Below are positions 9,556 to 18,820 of a stretch of DNA of 64,000 nt, in pieces (the first letter of the stretch is position 1; the number at the start of each line of letters is the position of its first letter). The stretch is taken from assembly GCF_900142365.1 (NCBI RefSeq), contig NZ_FRAP01000003.1, forward strand, positions 359,028-423,027, given 5' to 3'. The DNA comes from Pseudonocardia thermophila (GTDB lineage Bacteria; Actinomycetota; Actinomycetes; Mycobacteriales; Pseudonocardiaceae). The notes under the pieces are model-generated. The model searched no databases, was not told the origin of the DNA, and worked only from the letters and a program-made list of their open reading frames with translations. The translations under genes were made by a program, and so were the position numbers.

Positions 9556-10611
9556 CTAGATCCCGCGGAGGGCCGTGCGCTTGTCGAGCGCGATCTGGCG
9601 CAGCTTGCGCACGGCCGCGGGCGGAGTGGCCAGCACCCCCGCCTTCGCCGCTCGGGCCGGGCCGAGCCGCTGCCGCAACCGTAGGGGGTACCACTGCGGC
9701 AGTGTGCGCAGATCGTCGACCGTCTCCCGGGCGAACCCGATCAAGAGCTCCTCGGCCGCCGGGTCGTGCCGGCCCTTGTCGTACGCGCGGGCGACCCGCA
9801 GCAGCGCCTCGGAGGCGAGCTTGCGGCGCACGGTGCGCTCCAGCTTCTCCGGCTCGGCGATGCGGCCCTCACCCTTGCGGAGGGCGGACAGGAACGCGTC
9901 GCGCCGCATCTGCAGGTCCCGCACCCCGCCGTCGGTCTCCTCGTACCTGACCGACATGTTCTGCTCGTGGCCGCGGCAGTAGGCCTGGTCGGCGCCCGCG
10001 ATGTAGCCCACGTCGCCGTGCGTGGCCATGCGCAGCCACATCTCCAGATCGCTGGTGTGCAGGAGCGCCGGATCGTAGCCGCCGACGACCTTCTGCACCG
10101 ACGTGCGGGTGACCGCCGTCGGCGACGGAACGACGTTGGCGCCGCGGGCGAAGCTTGCGCGCAGCCAGTCCTGGCCGGAGTGGATCACCGGGCGCCCGGC
10201 GAGCCGCGCAGGCGGCAGCGGTTCCTCGCCGAACCAGTCGATCGCGTCGCCGTAGACGAGCACGACGTTGGGATGGGACTCCATCAGCGCCGTCGCGCGC
10301 TGCAGCGATCCGCGGGTGAGCGCATCGTCGGCCGACATCAGGACCGTGTACTTCGCCGTCGGGAAGTCGATGACGCCCTCGGTGAAGGTCTTGATGTGGC
10401 CCTGGTTCTGCTCGTGCACGACGACGCTGACCCGCGGGTCCTGCGCGGCGAGCTCGCGGGCGACGTCGGCGCTGCCGTCGTCGGAGGCGTCGTCGATGAT
10501 GCGGACCCGGACTTCGACGCCCTCCTGGTCGAGGACGGATCGGACGGCGGTCGGGAGCATCGCGCCGTAGCGGTAGCAGGGGACGGCGACGTCCACGGTG
10601 GGCAGGCCCAC
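9556..10611 (-). CDS. Glycosyltransferase family 2
   Basis: 351 residues from GTG 10611 with a strong AGGAGG site. The N-terminal GT-A domain shows VDVAVPCYRYGAMLPTAVRS, the nucleotide-binding IIDDASDDGS near residue 38 and the metal-binding SADD near residue 93. It also has VVLVYGDAIDW and SDLEMWLRMATHGDVGYI as in GT2 enzymes. No transmembrane segment, so cytoplasmic or peripheral. Probably transfers a sugar in cell-surface glycan assembly, perhaps with the CelD-like enzyme at 7.0 kb (inference from proximity). A TAGGCT -10 can be placed about 35 bases upstream on the minus strand. Confidence 0.88.
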   Translation of the reverse strand: MGLPTVDVAVPCYRYGAMLPTAVRSVLDQEGVEVRVRIIDDASDDGSADVARELAAQDPRVSVVVHEQNQGHIKTFTEGVIDFPTAKYTVLMSADDALTRGSLQRATALMESHPNVVLVYGDAIDWFGEEPLPPARLAGRPVIHSGQDWLRASFARGANVVPSPTAVTRTSVQKVVGGYDPALLHTSDLEMWLRMATHGDVGYIAGADQAYCRGHEQNMSVRYEETDGGVRDLQMRRDAFLSALRKGEGRIAEPEKLERTVRRKLASEALLRVARAYDKGRHDPAAEELLIGFARETVDDLRTLPQWYPLRLRQRLGPARAAKAGVLATPPAAVRKLRQIALDKRTALRGI

Positions 10612-10754
10612 TGCACCTCCTGGAAGGCGGATCGGTCGCCCGAGAGCCTAGCCGCCGCGCTCACCCGTCCGTGCACCGCGGTTGACCTGCAGTTTTCCCA
10701 CGATCTGGGACCCCCGTGTGACAGCGGCTCACCTGACGTGATTTTCTGGGGGAC

Positions 10755-10799
10755 GTGACGCAGCAGGCCGTGATCATTATCGGCTGGCGCGTCGGCTAG
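10755..10799 (+). CDS. Leader peptide of the cimA attenuator (14 residues)
   Basis: GTG-started reading frame MTQQAVIIIGWRVG with a TAG stop, preceded by a GGGGGA ribosome site. It carries consecutive Val-Ile-Ile-Ile codons (GTG ATC ATT ATC, 10770-10781), including the rare ATT. The next gene makes citramalate, the first intermediate of threonine-independent isoleucine synthesis. The 5' arm of a perfect hairpin begins inside the last codons, and a T-rich terminator follows. This is the classical layout of ribosome-mediated attenuation. The reading frame and hairpins are seen directly; the mechanism is inference. Confidence 0.7.
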   Translation: MTQQAVIIIGWRVG

Positions 10800-10849
10800 C
10801 ACGATCCGGCCGACGCGCAGACCTCTCGCACCCGCGGGGGGTCTTTTTT
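10787..10849 (+). promoter_or_regulatory. Attenuator hairpins upstream of cimA
   Basis: Hairpin 1: perfect 10-bp stem GCGCGTCGGC (10787-10796) and GCCGACGCGC (10809-10818) with a 12-base loop; its left arm overlaps the leader peptide stop region. Hairpin 2: AGACC (10819-10823) pairs GGTCT (10840-10844), with inner CCC/GGG (10831-10833 and 10837-10839) and a 7-base bulge. It runs directly into six T's (10844-10849). Hairpin 2 with its T-run is one of the few Rho-independent-looking terminators in this window, and it stands before, not after, a gene. I could not define a clear antiterminator by eye. Confidence 0.6.
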
Positions 10850-10891
10850 GTTGGCCGGGCACCCCACGAGTAGCAGGTCCAGGAGCAGATG

Positions 10892-12559
10892 ATGTCCCGC
10901 ACGCAGCCCGCCGGAACCCCGCTCGGCGACGCCTTCCACGTCTACGACACGACCCTGCGCGACGGCGCGCAGCGCGAGGGCATCAGCTACTCGATCGCCG
11001 ACAAGCTCGCTGTCGCCCGGCACCTGGACGCGCTCGGCGTGGGCTTCATCGAGGGCGGTTGGCCCGGCGCACTGCCCAAGGACACGGAGTTCTTCGCCCG
11101 GGCCGCGGCCGGGGAGCTGGAGCTGCGCCACGCGGTGCTCGTCGCGTTCGGCTCCACCCGCAAGGCCGGCACCACCGCGGCGAAGGACCCGCAGGTCCGA
11201 GCGCTGCTCGACAGCCAGGCCCCGGTGGTGACGCTCGTCGCCAAGTCCGATCGCCGCCACATCGAGCGCGCCCTGCGCACCGACGTGGCCGAGAACTGCG
11301 CGATGGTGTCCGACACGGTGTCGTTCCTCGTCGGCGAGGGTCGGCGGGTCTTCCTCGACGCCGAGCACTTCTTCGACGGCTACGCCTACGACCCCGACAC
11401 CGCGCTGCGGGTGCTGGAGGCGGCCGCCACCGCGGGCGCGGACGTCGTCGTGCTCTGCGACACCAACGGCGGCATGCTCCCGCTGGGCATCGCCGAGGTC
11501 GTCACCGAGGTGGCCGCCCGGACCGGCTTCCGGCTGGGCATCCACTGCCAGGACGACACCGGGTGCGCGGTGGCCAACACCGTCTCCGCGGTGCAGGCCG
11601 GCGCGACGCACGTCCAGTGCACCGCCAACGGCTACGGCGAGCGGACCGGCAACGCCGACCTGTTCCCCGTGGTGGGCAACCTGGTGACCAAGCTGGGCAT
11701 GCCGGTCCTGCCGGAGGGCGCCCTGGCTGAGCTGACCCGCACCGCGCACGCGCTGGCGGAGATCGCCAACATCGCCCCCGACACCCACCAGCCCTACGTC
11801 GGCGCGTCGGCGTTCGCGCACAAGGCCGGGCTGCACGCGAGCGCGATCAAGGTCGACCCGGAGCTGTACAACCACATGGACCCGGTCGAGGTCGGCAACG
11901 GACAGCGGATCCTGGTCACCGAGATGGCCGGCCGGGCCAGCGTCGAGCTGAAGGGTGCGGAGCTCGGGCTGGACCTGGCTTCGCGGCCGGACGCCACCGA
12001 GGCGGTCGTGGCGACCGTCAAGGAGCGGGAGGCCGCGGGCTGGTCGTTCGAGGCCGCTGACGCCTCGCTGGAGCTGCTCATGCGGGCCGCCCTCGGCGAA
12101 CGCGAGTCGGCCCCGTTCACCCTCGAGTCCTACCGGGTGATCACCGAGCACCGCGCCGACGGCGAGGTCGTCGCCGAGGCCACCGTGAAGGTGCTCGTCG
12201 ACGGCGAGCGGATGATCGCCACCGAGGAGGGCAACGGCCCGGTCAACGCGCTCGACGCCGCGCTGCGGGCCGCGCTCGCGCCGTTCTGCCCGTGGCTGGA
12301 GGACGTCGAGCTGTCCGACTACAAGGTCCGCATCCTCTCCCGCGCCGGGTCGCAGGAGGGGCACGGCACCGACGCCGTCACCCGGGTGCTCGTCGAGTCG
12401 ACCGACCGGGACGGCTCGTGGACGACGATCGGCGTGCACGGCAACGTCGTCGAGGCTTCGTGGCTGGCGCTCGTCGACGCGCTGGCCTACGCGGCCATGC
12501 GGGCCCGCCGACCGGCGGCCGGCGAGGAGACCGCAGAGGAGGTCGTGGCGGCCCGCTGA
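10892..12559 (+). CDS. cimA: Citramalate synthase
   Basis: 555 residues from ATG 10892, which is 6 bases after AGGAG; an ATG one codon earlier (10889) is too close to that site. It condenses pyruvate and acetyl-CoA to (R)-citramalate, giving 2-oxobutyrate for isoleucine without threonine. The HMGL-like TIM barrel begins with DTTLRDGAQREG. HCQDDTGCAVANT carries metal ligands. NGYGERTGNADL is the hallmark that groups it with CimA rather than LeuA, and FAHKAGLHASAI follows. The C-terminal regulatory LeuA dimer domain occupies about residues 400-530. It stands alone behind its own leader peptide and hairpins. Confidence 0.92.
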   Translation: MSRTQPAGTPLGDAFHVYDTTLRDGAQREGISYSIADKLAVARHLDALGVGFIEGGWPGALPKDTEFFARAAAGELELRHAVLVAFGSTRKAGTTAAKDPQVRALLDSQAPVVTLVAKSDRRHIERALRTDVAENCAMVSDTVSFLVGEGRRVFLDAEHFFDGYAYDPDTALRVLEAAATAGADVVVLCDTNGGMLPLGIAEVVTEVAARTGFRLGIHCQDDTGCAVANTVSAVQAGATHVQCTANGYGERTGNADLFPVVGNLVTKLGMPVLPEGALAELTRTAHALAEIANIAPDTHQPYVGASAFAHKAGLHASAIKVDPELYNHMDPVEVGNGQRILVTEMAGRASVELKGAELGLDLASRPDATEAVVATVKEREAAGWSFEAADASLELLMRAALGERESAPFTLESYRVITEHRADGEVVAEATVKVLVDGERMIATEEGNGPVNALDAALRAALAPFCPWLEDVELSDYKVRILSRAGSQEGHGTDAVTRVLVESTDRDGSWTTIGVHGNVVEASWLALVDALAYAAMRARRPAAGEETAEEVVAAR

Positions 12560-12608
12560 GCGCAAATCAGGTGGGCCGCGGCCCGTTCCTGCGGTTTGAT
12601 TCCGAGCC

Positions 12609-13382
12609 GTGGACACGGCGGCGATGATGGAGCGGATCGACCTCTTCTGCGACGCCGTGCCCCGGCGATGGGCCACCGTGACCGACACCGGTCCCCTCCG
12701 GCTGTTCACCCGCACCACGCCCGGGTTCCCGTTCTACGCCCGCCCGATCCCCGGTGCGGGCCCGGTGACGCCGGAGGACGTGCGGCGGGTACGGGTGGCC
12801 CAGCGCGGGCTGGGAGTGCCCGAGACGTTCGAGTGGCTGCTCGCGACCGCGCCCTCGATGGAGGGCGCGGTGCGGGCGACCGGGCTGTCGGTGCAGATCT
12901 GCCCGGTCCTCGTGCTCGACGGGGAGCCGCAGCCCGCGGCGCTGCCGGCCGGCCTGCGGTTCCGCCTGCTCGGCCCGCTCGACGGGGACCTGGCCGAGGC
13001 GGCGCACGCGCACCTGATCGTGGCGTCCACCGCGTTCGGCGCCCCCATACCGGCGCCACCGACGGCGGAGACCCTGGCGGAGCTCGTGGCCGATCTCGAC
13101 GCGGGGCGGGTCGCGCGGCTGCTCGTCACCGGCCCCGACGGGGTGGTGGGCGTCGGGTCGGTGCAGCGCAGCGGCGACGTCGCCGAGTTGGTCGGTATCG
13201 CGACCGCCGCCACGCACCGTCGGATGGGCATCGGCGCGGCGGTCACCGCCCGGCTGGCCGCGGTGGCCCGGCAGGCCGGAGCCGATGTGGTGTTCCTCTC
13301 GGCGGGCGACGACTCGGCGACGCGGGTCTACGAACGCGTGGGTTTCCGCCGGATCGGGCGGTGCGGCATCGCCCAGCCCTAG
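12609..13382 (+). CDS. GNAT family N-acetyltransferase
   Basis: 257 residues from GTG 12609. The N-terminal half is a divergent domain seen in GNAT proteins of this size. The C-terminal half has the acetyl-CoA site AATHRRMGIGAAVTARLA and the strand-helix ending DSATRVYERVGFRRIG. The acceptor is unknown. It is separated from cimA by 49 bases containing the palindrome GGGCCGCGGCCC, so it may be cotranscribed with cimA or not. Confidence 0.82.
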   Translation: MDTAAMMERIDLFCDAVPRRWATVTDTGPLRLFTRTTPGFPFYARPIPGAGPVTPEDVRRVRVAQRGLGVPETFEWLLATAPSMEGAVRATGLSVQICPVLVLDGEPQPAALPAGLRFRLLGPLDGDLAEAAHAHLIVASTAFGAPIPAPPTAETLAELVADLDAGRVARLLVTGPDGVVGVGSVQRSGDVAELVGIATAATHRRMGIGAAVTARLAAVARQAGADVVFLSAGDDSATRVYERVGFRRIGRCGIAQP

Positions 13383-13510
13383 CAGCCCCGCCCACCACCT
13401 GCGCGAACGCGCTGCCGGCCGCCGAGGTGGGGCCCGGTTCGCATCCCGCTGGAGGCCTCAGCTACAGTGGATGTCAGCAGGGCGCGACCAAGCCAGGTCG
13501 CGAGCCCAAA

Positions 13511-13582
13511 TGGGGTATGGTGTAATTGGCAGCACGACTGATTCTGGTTCAGTTAGTCTAGGTTCGAGTCCTGGTACCCCAG
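13511..13582 (+). tRNA. tRNA-Gln (anticodon CTG)
   Basis: 72 bases. Acceptor stem TGGGGTA pairs TACCCCA, with discriminator G at 13582. Anticodon stem ACTGA/TCAGT encloses TTCTGGT with anticodon CTG. T-arm AGGTTCGAGTCCT is normal. The 3' CCA is not encoded. Confidence 0.96.
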
Positions 13583-13633
13583 CGAAACTCCTCGCAATCA
13601 CCTGCGGTACGATCGCGAAGCAAGTTTCACTAA

Positions 13634-13706
13634 GGCCCCGTCGTCTAGCGGCCTAGGACGCCGCCCTCTCAAGGCGGTAGCGCGGGTTCAAATCCCGTCG
13701 GGGCTA
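13634..13706 (+). tRNA. tRNA-Glu (anticodon CTC)
   Basis: 73 bases. Acceptor GGCCCCG (13634-13640) pairs CGGGGCT (13699-13705), with a G-U first pair. Anticodon stem CCGCC/GGCGG encloses CTCTCAA with anticodon CTC. T-arm GCGGGTTCAAATCCCGT. The 3' CCA is not encoded. It lies 51 bases after tRNA-Gln, so the two are probably one transcript. Confidence 0.95.
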
Positions 13707-13713
13707 CTCCGCC

Positions 13714-13762
13714 GCTAGCGGGGGTGTTGGAGAAGATCCAGCACCCCCGCTAGCTGCTTTTC
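13714..13762 (+). terminator. Strong terminator of the tRNA-Gln/tRNA-Glu transcript
   Basis: An 18-bp stem with one G-U pair (arms 13714-13731 and 13737-13754, loop GAAGA) is followed by TGCTTTTC. It begins 8 bases after tRNA-Glu. Confidence 0.88.
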
Positions 13763-13801
13763 TGAGGACTTCTCCAGGGCGTCGGGCGTGGTTATCGAAC
13801 G

Positions 13802-15646
13802 TTATGGAGTGCCGCCGCCCTGGTTCTCGGGGTTGTTGAGGTTCCCCCCAACGGCATTCCCTTGCTGTTCGGCCGGTGAGGTGTTCGCCGGCGACGAAGG
13901 TGGCTGCGTCGCACTCGTCGCCGGGCCCGACGTGGGCTGGGTGGGCTGGCTGGTCGGTGCCACCGAGGTGGTGGCGGGCGGTGCTGAGGTCGTCGGTCGC
14001 ACGACCGGGCGCGGCCGCGGCGACGGCCGGGCCTCCGGCTCCGGTTCAGCCGTGGTCGTCGGGGCGGCCGAGGTCGTCGGCACGTCCGCGACGATGCGAC
14101 CGGCGGGGGAAGCTGTGGTCGGGGTGTGCGGCAGCAGGAAGGCCGCGCCGATCACCGCCAGGGCCGCCGCCGCGCCGCCCGCGCTCACCAGGAGGGCCGG
14201 CGAGCTGTACCGGGCCGGGCGGTCACCGCGGTCCTGCGCGTAGTCCGCGTAGTCGTGATCGTCGCCGTAGCCGTAGTCGTCGCGGAACCCCGGCGCGTAC
14301 GCGTGCCCGGGACCCGTGCCGTTGCCCGCAGGCGCTCCGTAGCCGCCCGTGCGGGCCGGGAAACCACCCTCGGGCGCCCCGAGCGCGGGACGCTCCGGGA
14401 ACGGGGGAGGCGGCGTCGTGGGCCGCGGCGGCGGGAGACCGGCGAGCGGCCCGGTCCCCGCCGGGCCCGCCCAGGTGCCCGTCGCCGTACTGGCCGCCAT
14501 CCCCCCAGCCGGCACCGGGCCGAGCGGGCCCCGGTTCGGCTGCGGCCGGGGCACGTGCCCGCCGGTGGCGGAGGCGTTCGGCGTCAGGGCGAGCGCGGCG
14601 CCCTTGGAGATCGCGTTCTTCGGGTCGGCGTCGACCGCCACCGGTCGCCCGAGCTGCTGCGACACCAGCTCCGCGACGAGCGGGATCCGCGACGAACCAC
14701 CGACCAGCAGCACCGCCGTGAGCTGCTCCGGGGTGCGGCCCGCCGAGGTGATCGCGCGGCGCAGCGCGCTCACCGTCTCCTCGATCTGCGGGCGGATCAT
14801 CGCCTCGAACTCGCTGCGGTGCAGCCGCACCGTGCCGCGGGCCGACGGCATGAGCACCTGGATCGACACCTCGGTGTCGGCCGAGAGCGCCTCCTTCGCC
14901 TCCCGGCACTCCCGGCGCACGGCGGCCACCGCGGACAGCACAGCCGGATCGTCCTCGTCCAGACCGGCGAAGGCGTCCGGCAGAGCCTCCCGCACGTGGT
15001 CGAAGATGACGTCGTCGAAGTCGACCCCGCCCAGCCGCTCCAGTCCCTCGGGGCGACCGAGCAGCGTGAACGCGCCGTTGGCATCCTTGTGGACCACGGC
15101 CGCGTCGAACGTGCCGCCGCCGAGGTCGTAGACGGCGATCGTGGAGCCCGGCTCGACCCGCTCGGTGGCCGCGTAGTGCAGCGCCGCCGCCTGCGGCTCG
15201 GCGAGGAACATCACCTGCAGGCCCTGCGCGGCGAGCGCCTTGCCCATCAGATCGATCTTGTGGCTACCCCACGAGGCGGGGTGGGTGACCGCGATCCGGC
15301 TCGCCGGGCCCCCCTCCCGCTGCGCGACCCGGTCGACCACCCAGCGGGTCAGCCGCGCGGACAGGTCCTCGGGTGCCCACGGGCGGCCCCCGACGACCAG
15401 CGGCGTCGGGTCGCCGATGCGCCGCTTGAACTCGCGCACGACGTGGTCGGGGTCGGTGACCGCACGCCGTTCGGCGGCCTCTCCCACCACGATCGCGCCG
15501 TCGTCGCCGAGGTAGAGCACCGACGGCACCGAGCTGGCGCGGTCGCCGAGCGCGACGACCTCGATGTCCCCCGGCCCGTTGCCGACGTGGGCGATCGCCG
15601 CCGACGTGCGCGTCGTGCCCACGTCGATGCCGATCACGTAGTCCAT
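13802..15646 (-). CDS. Membrane-anchored Hsp70-family (DnaK-like) ATPase
   Basis: 614 residues from ATG 15646 (GGGAGAG site). Residues 1-375 are an actin-fold ATPase: [14 protein letters not shown] (phosphate 1), [13 protein letters not shown] (phosphate 2), [11 protein letters not shown] (adenosine motif). The DnaK substrate-binding domain is missing. In its place come a proline/glycine-rich linker (about 380-480), one membrane segment (about 484-505, [20 protein letters not shown]) and a Thr/Pro/Ser-rich outer tail ending [11 protein letters not shown]. This is the architecture of membrane-bound actinobacterial Hsp70-like proteins, whose role is not settled; a sensor or envelope-assembly ATPase is plausible. 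It lies between tRNA genes and ndgR without an obvious partner. Confidence 0.85.
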   Translation of the reverse strand: MDYVIGIDVGTTRTSAAIAHVGNGPGDIEVVALGDRASSVPSVLYLGDDGAIVVGEAAERRAVTDPDHVVREFKRRIGDPTPLVVGGRPWAPEDLSARLTRWVVDRVAQREGGPASRIAVTHPASWGSHKIDLMGKALAAQGLQVMFLAEPQAAALHYAATERVEPGSTIAVYDLGGGTFDAAVVHKDANGAFTLLGRPEGLERLGGVDFDDVIFDHVREALPDAFAGLDEDDPAVLSAVAAVRRECREAKEALSADTEVSIQVLMPSARGTVRLHRSEFEAMIRPQIEETVSALRRAITSAGRTPEQLTAVLLVGGSSRIPLVAELVSQQLGRPVAVDADPKNAISKGAALALTPNASATGGHVPRPQPNRGPLGPVPAGGMAASTATGTWAGPAGTGPLAGLPPPRPTTPPPPFPERPALGAPEGGFPARTGGYGAPAGNGTGPGHAYAPGFRDDYGYGDDHDYADYAQDRGDRPARYSSPALLVSAGGAAAALAVIGAAFLLPHTPTTASPAGRIVADVPTTSAAPTTTAEPEPEARPSPRPRPVVRPTTSAPPATTSVAPTSQPTQPTSGPATSATQPPSSPANTSPAEQQGNAVGGNLNNPENQGGGTP

Positions 15647-15859
15647 CGCTCTCCCATCCGGCGGATTGAGGCACACGGTAGCGGCAGTACTCAGAGCCAC
15701 GGACGGGCGGCACGCCGTGAGGGGTTGCACGGGTCCGGCGGGAAAGTCCGCGGGGTTGATCGGCCCGGCTCCGTGGTCGCCGGATCGCGTGCGGCCGGGT
15801 GGGTCCGGTCGTGGCGGTGGTCGGCGGTTCCCGCGAGGGTCCAGCGTTCGGGGGCGGGC

Positions 15860-16570
15860 TCACAGCCGGTGCTGGATGGCCTCCGCCGCGGCGAGGAGGT
15901 CAGCGGCCCAGCGCACGCCCGGGCGGCGGCCGATGCGCTCGACCGGACCCGAGACGGAGACGGCGGCGATGACCTGGCCGGACTGGTCGCGGACCGGTGC
16001 GGAGACGCTCGCCACGCCCGCGGCGCGCTCGGCGACGCTCTGCGCCCAGCCGCGGCGGCGGACGTCGATCAGGACGCGCTCGCTGAAGGAGGCCTCGGCG
16101 AGGATCGCGCGCTGCACGGCCGGTTCTGCCCATGCGGCCAGGACCCGCGCGCCGGAACCGGCGGTCATCGGGAGCCGGCTGCCGACGGGTACGGTGTCGC
16201 GCAGCCCGCTGGGCGGTTCGGCGGCGGCGATGCAGACGCGGTGGATGCCGTCGCGGCGGTAGAGCTGGACGCTCTCACCGGTGATGTCGCGCAGCCGCGG
16301 CAGCACGGTGCTGGCGGCCTCGACGAGCGGGTCGGCGCCGCCCGCGGCCAGCTCGGCCAGCGTCGGGCCGGGGCGCCACCGGCCGTCGTTGCCGCGGTGC
16401 AGCAGGCCGTGCGCCTCCAGCCCCACGGCGAGCCGGTGGGCGGTGGCGCGGGGCAGGCCGGTGCGCTGGCAGAGCTCGGCCAGTCCGCACGGTTCGGCCG
16501 CTGCGGCCCGCAGGACCCCCACCGCCTTGTCGAGGACGCCGATGCCGCTGCTCCTGCCGACCGTGCTCAA
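15860..16570 (-). CDS. ndgR: IclR-family regulator of leucine genes (NdgR/LtbR/AreB type)
   Basis: 236 residues if translated from TTG 16570 ([17 protein letters not shown]); an in-frame ATG at 16606 would add 12 poor residues and run into the leuC promoter. The N-terminal winged helix has [23 protein letters not shown]. The C-terminal IclR effector domain has [34 protein letters not shown] and [25 protein letters not shown], close to Streptomyces NdgR. Family members bind the leuCD promoter and respond to amino acids. It is divergent from leuC, with about 100 bases between the starts, the conserved actinobacterial arrangement. Confidence 0.92.
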   Translation of the reverse strand: MSTVGRSSGIGVLDKAVGVLRAAAAEPCGLAELCQRTGLPRATAHRLAVGLEAHGLLHRGNDGRWRPGPTLAELAAGGADPLVEAASTVLPRLRDITGESVQLYRRDGIHRVCIAAAEPPSGLRDTVPVGSRLPMTAGSGARVLAAWAEPAVQRAILAEASFSERVLIDVRRRGWAQSVAERAAGVASVSAPVRDQSGQVIAAVSVSGPVERIGRRPGVRWAADLLAAAEAIQHRL

Positions 16571-16606
16571 GCCACCCCACCCCTGTCGGGCGCACGCCCC
16601 CCGCAC

Positions 16607-16650
16607 TATGCTGTCTCAGTACACGATACTAACTTCCCGAATTCTGAGAC
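16607..16650 (+). promoter_or_regulatory. leuC promoter and candidate NdgR operator
   Basis: TATGCT (16607-16612) is a likely leuC -10. Immediately after it, a 7-bp inverted repeat GTCTCAG (16613-16619) and CTGAGAC (16644-16650) spans the start-site region. It also encloses ATACTA (16627-16632), whose complement TAGTAT could be the -10 of ndgR. One regulator bound here could control both directions. The operator role is inference. Confidence 0.5.
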
Positions 16651-16669
16651 GCCAGAGGAGGCGGCCGGC

Positions 16670-18100
16670 GTGGCACCCACCACCACTCGCCCGAGGACGT
16701 TGGCTGAGAAGGTCTGGGACGACCACCTCGTCCGCAAGGGCGAGGACGGCGAGCCGGACCTGATCTACATCGATCTGCACCTGGTCCACGAGGTGACCAG
16801 CCCGCAGGCGTTCGACGGGCTGCGGCTCGCCGGTCGCAAGGTCCGCCGCCCCGACCTCACGGTCGCGACCGAGGACCACAACGTCCCCACGATCGACACC
16901 GAGCTGCCGATCGCCGACCCGGTGTCGCGCACCCAGGTGGAGACGCTGCGCCGCAACTGCGCCGAGTTCGGCGTGCCGCTCTACCCGATGAACCACGCCG
17001 AGCAGGGCATCGTGCACGTGGTCGGCCCGCAGCTGGGGCTCACCCAGCCGGGGATGACGGTCGTGTGCGGCGACTCGCACACCTCCACGCACGGCGCGTT
17101 CGGGGCGATGGCGTTCGGGATCGGGACCAGCGAGGTCGAGCACGTGCTGGCCACGCAGACGCTGCCGCTGCGGCCGTTCCGCACGATGGCGATCAACGTC
17201 AACTCCGAGGACGGCCGGCTGCGTCCCGGGGTCACCAGCAAGGACGTGATCCTCGCGATCATCGCGAAGATCGGCACCGGCGGCGGGCAGGGCCACGTGC
17301 TGGAGTACCGCGGCAACGTCATCGACAACCTGTCGATGGAGGCCCGCATGACGATCTGCAACATGTCGATCGAGGCGGGCGCGCGGGCCGGGATGATCGC
17401 GCCGGACGAGACCACGTTCGCCTACCTGAAGGGCCGCGAGCGGGCGCCGAAGGGAGCCGACTGGGACGCGGCGGTCGAGGCGTGGCGGCAACTGCGCACC
17501 GACGAGGGCGCGCAGTTCGACCGCGAGGTCGACATCGACGCCGACGAGCTCACCCCGTTCGTCACGTGGGGCACCAACCCGGGGCAGGGCCTGCCGCTGT
17601 CGGAGCGCGTGCCCGACCCGGCCGACTTCGCCGACGAGAACGAGAGGGTCGCCGCGGAGCGGGCCCTGGAGTACATGGACCTGGAGCCCGGCACCCCGCT
17701 GCGCGACATCAAGATCGACACCGTGTTCGTCGGGTCGTGCACGAACGGGCGGATCGAGGACCTGCGCTCGGTCGCGGAGATCCTCGACGGCCGCAAGGTG
17801 GCCGACGGCGTGCGGATGCTGATCGTGCCCGGTTCGATGCGGGTGCGGGCACAGGCCGAGGCCGAGGGCCTGGACAAGATCTTCACCGCGGCCGGTGCCG
17901 AGTGGCGCTCGGCCGGCTGCTCGATGTGCCTGGGCATGAACCCGGACACGCTCTCCCCGGGCGAGCGCAGCGCATCGACGTCGAACCGGAACTTCGAGGG
18001 CCGGCAGGGCAAGGGCGGCCGCACGCACCTCGTCTCGCCGCTGGTGGCCGCGGCGACGGCCGTGCGCGGCACCCTGTCGAGCCCGGAAGACCTGAGCTGA
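16670..18100 (+). CDS. leuC: 3-isopropylmalate dehydratase large subunit
   Basis: 476 residues from GTG 16670, with AGAGGAGG upstream. With LeuD it isomerises 2-isopropylmalate to 3-isopropylmalate and can also isomerise citramalate. Aconitase-family fold: [20 protein letters not shown] near the N-terminus, [28 protein letters not shown] in pieces near residue 130-160, and the 4Fe-4S cysteines in [14 protein letters not shown] (about 352) and [13 protein letters not shown] (about 412 and 415). leuD follows after 14 bases. The open frame extends far upstream, antisense to ndgR, but that part is not coding. Confidence 0.97.
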   Translation: MAPTTTRPRTLAEKVWDDHLVRKGEDGEPDLIYIDLHLVHEVTSPQAFDGLRLAGRKVRRPDLTVATEDHNVPTIDTELPIADPVSRTQVETLRRNCAEFGVPLYPMNHAEQGIVHVVGPQLGLTQPGMTVVCGDSHTSTHGAFGAMAFGIGTSEVEHVLATQTLPLRPFRTMAINVNSEDGRLRPGVTSKDVILAIIAKIGTGGGQGHVLEYRGNVIDNLSMEARMTICNMSIEAGARAGMIAPDETTFAYLKGRERAPKGADWDAAVEAWRQLRTDEGAQFDREVDIDADELTPFVTWGTNPGQGLPLSERVPDPADFADENERVAAERALEYMDLEPGTPLRDIKIDTVFVGSCTNGRIEDLRSVAEILDGRKVADGVRMLIVPGSMRVRAQAEAEGLDKIFTAAGAEWRSAGCSMCLGMNPDTLSPGERSASTSNRNFEGRQGKGGRTHLVSPLVAAATAVRGTLSSPEDLS

Positions 18101-18114
18101 GGGGACCTGAACTG

Positions 18115-18708
18115 ATGGAACCGTTCACCACCCACACCGGGATCGGCGTGCCCCTGCGGCGCTCGAACGTCGACACCGACCAGATCATCCCCGCCGTCTA
18201 CCTCAAGCGGGTCACGCGCACCGGCTTCGAGGACGGGCTGTTCTCGGCCTGGCGGCAGCACGAGGACTTCATCCTCAACCGCGAGCCGTACAAGCGCGGC
18301 ACGGTGCTCGTGGCCGGGCCCGACTTCGGTACCGGCTCGTCGCGCGAGCACGCCGTCTGGGCGCTGATGGACTACGGGTTCCGCGTCGTGATCTCTTCGC
18401 GGTTCGCCGACATCTTCCGCGGCAACTCCGCCAAGCAGGGCCTGCTCGCCGCGCAGGTGGCGCAGGACGACGTCGAGCTGCTGTGGAAGCTGCTGGAGAA
18501 CCAGCCCGGCACCGAGGTCACCGTCGACCTGCGGGAGCGCACGGTGCAGGCCGCCGACCTCACGGTGCCGTTCCAGATCGACGACTACACGCGGTGGCGG
18601 CTGCTCGAGGGCCTCGACGACATCGGCCTGACCCTGCGGCACGAGGCGGAGATCTCCGCGTACGAGGCGGCCCGGCCGTCCCGGATGCCCACCACAGTCC
18701 AGCTCTGA
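18115..18708 (+). CDS. leuD: 3-isopropylmalate dehydratase small subunit
   Basis: 197 residues, normal for LeuD. Swivel domain with [15 protein letters not shown] near residue 20, [19 protein letters not shown] near residue 75 and [15 protein letters not shown] near residue 105. It forms the active isomerase with LeuC. A GGGGA site precedes the ATG. A hairpin terminator follows within 30 bases. Confidence 0.97.
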   Translation: MEPFTTHTGIGVPLRRSNVDTDQIIPAVYLKRVTRTGFEDGLFSAWRQHEDFILNREPYKRGTVLVAGPDFGTGSSREHAVWALMDYGFRVVISSRFADIFRGNSAKQGLLAAQVAQDDVELLWKLLENQPGTEVTVDLRERTVQAADLTVPFQIDDYTRWRLLEGLDDIGLTLRHEAEISAYEAARPSRMPTTVQL

Positions 18709-18736
18709 ACCAGCGCTGGACAGCGCTGCCTCACTG

Positions 18737-18774
18737 CGCCGGTGGCCCGGTGGAGCGCACCGGGTCCACCGGCG
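18737..18774 (+). terminator. Hairpin terminator after leuCD
   Basis: A 16-bp stem with one single-base bulge: CGCCGGTGG-CCCGGTG (18737-18752) pairs CACCGGG-t-CCACCGGCG (18758-18774), loop GAGCG. No long T-run. Confidence 0.7.
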
Positions 18775-18807
18775 CGTGTCTTGTGGCGCTGCTCGGCGAC
18801 CAGGGCA

Positions 18808-18813
18808 TACGGT
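18808..18813 (+). promoter_or_regulatory. -10 element of a leaderless HU gene
   Basis: TACGGT ends 7 bases before the ATG at 18821 and no ribosome site is present, which points to a leaderless mRNA. Confidence 0.5.
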
Positions 18814-18820
18814 CAGCGGC

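Noticed and set aside
12568..12585. Palindrome GGGCCGCGGCCC between cimA and the GNAT gene
   Set aside because: Short and of a composition expected by chance at this G+C content; not called as a terminator.
14126..16669. In-frame open extension of leuC upstream for about 850 codons
   Set aside because: It is antisense to the Hsp70 and ndgR genes, has low-complexity Arg/Ala composition, and leuC homology begins exactly at GTG 16670 with a ribosome site.
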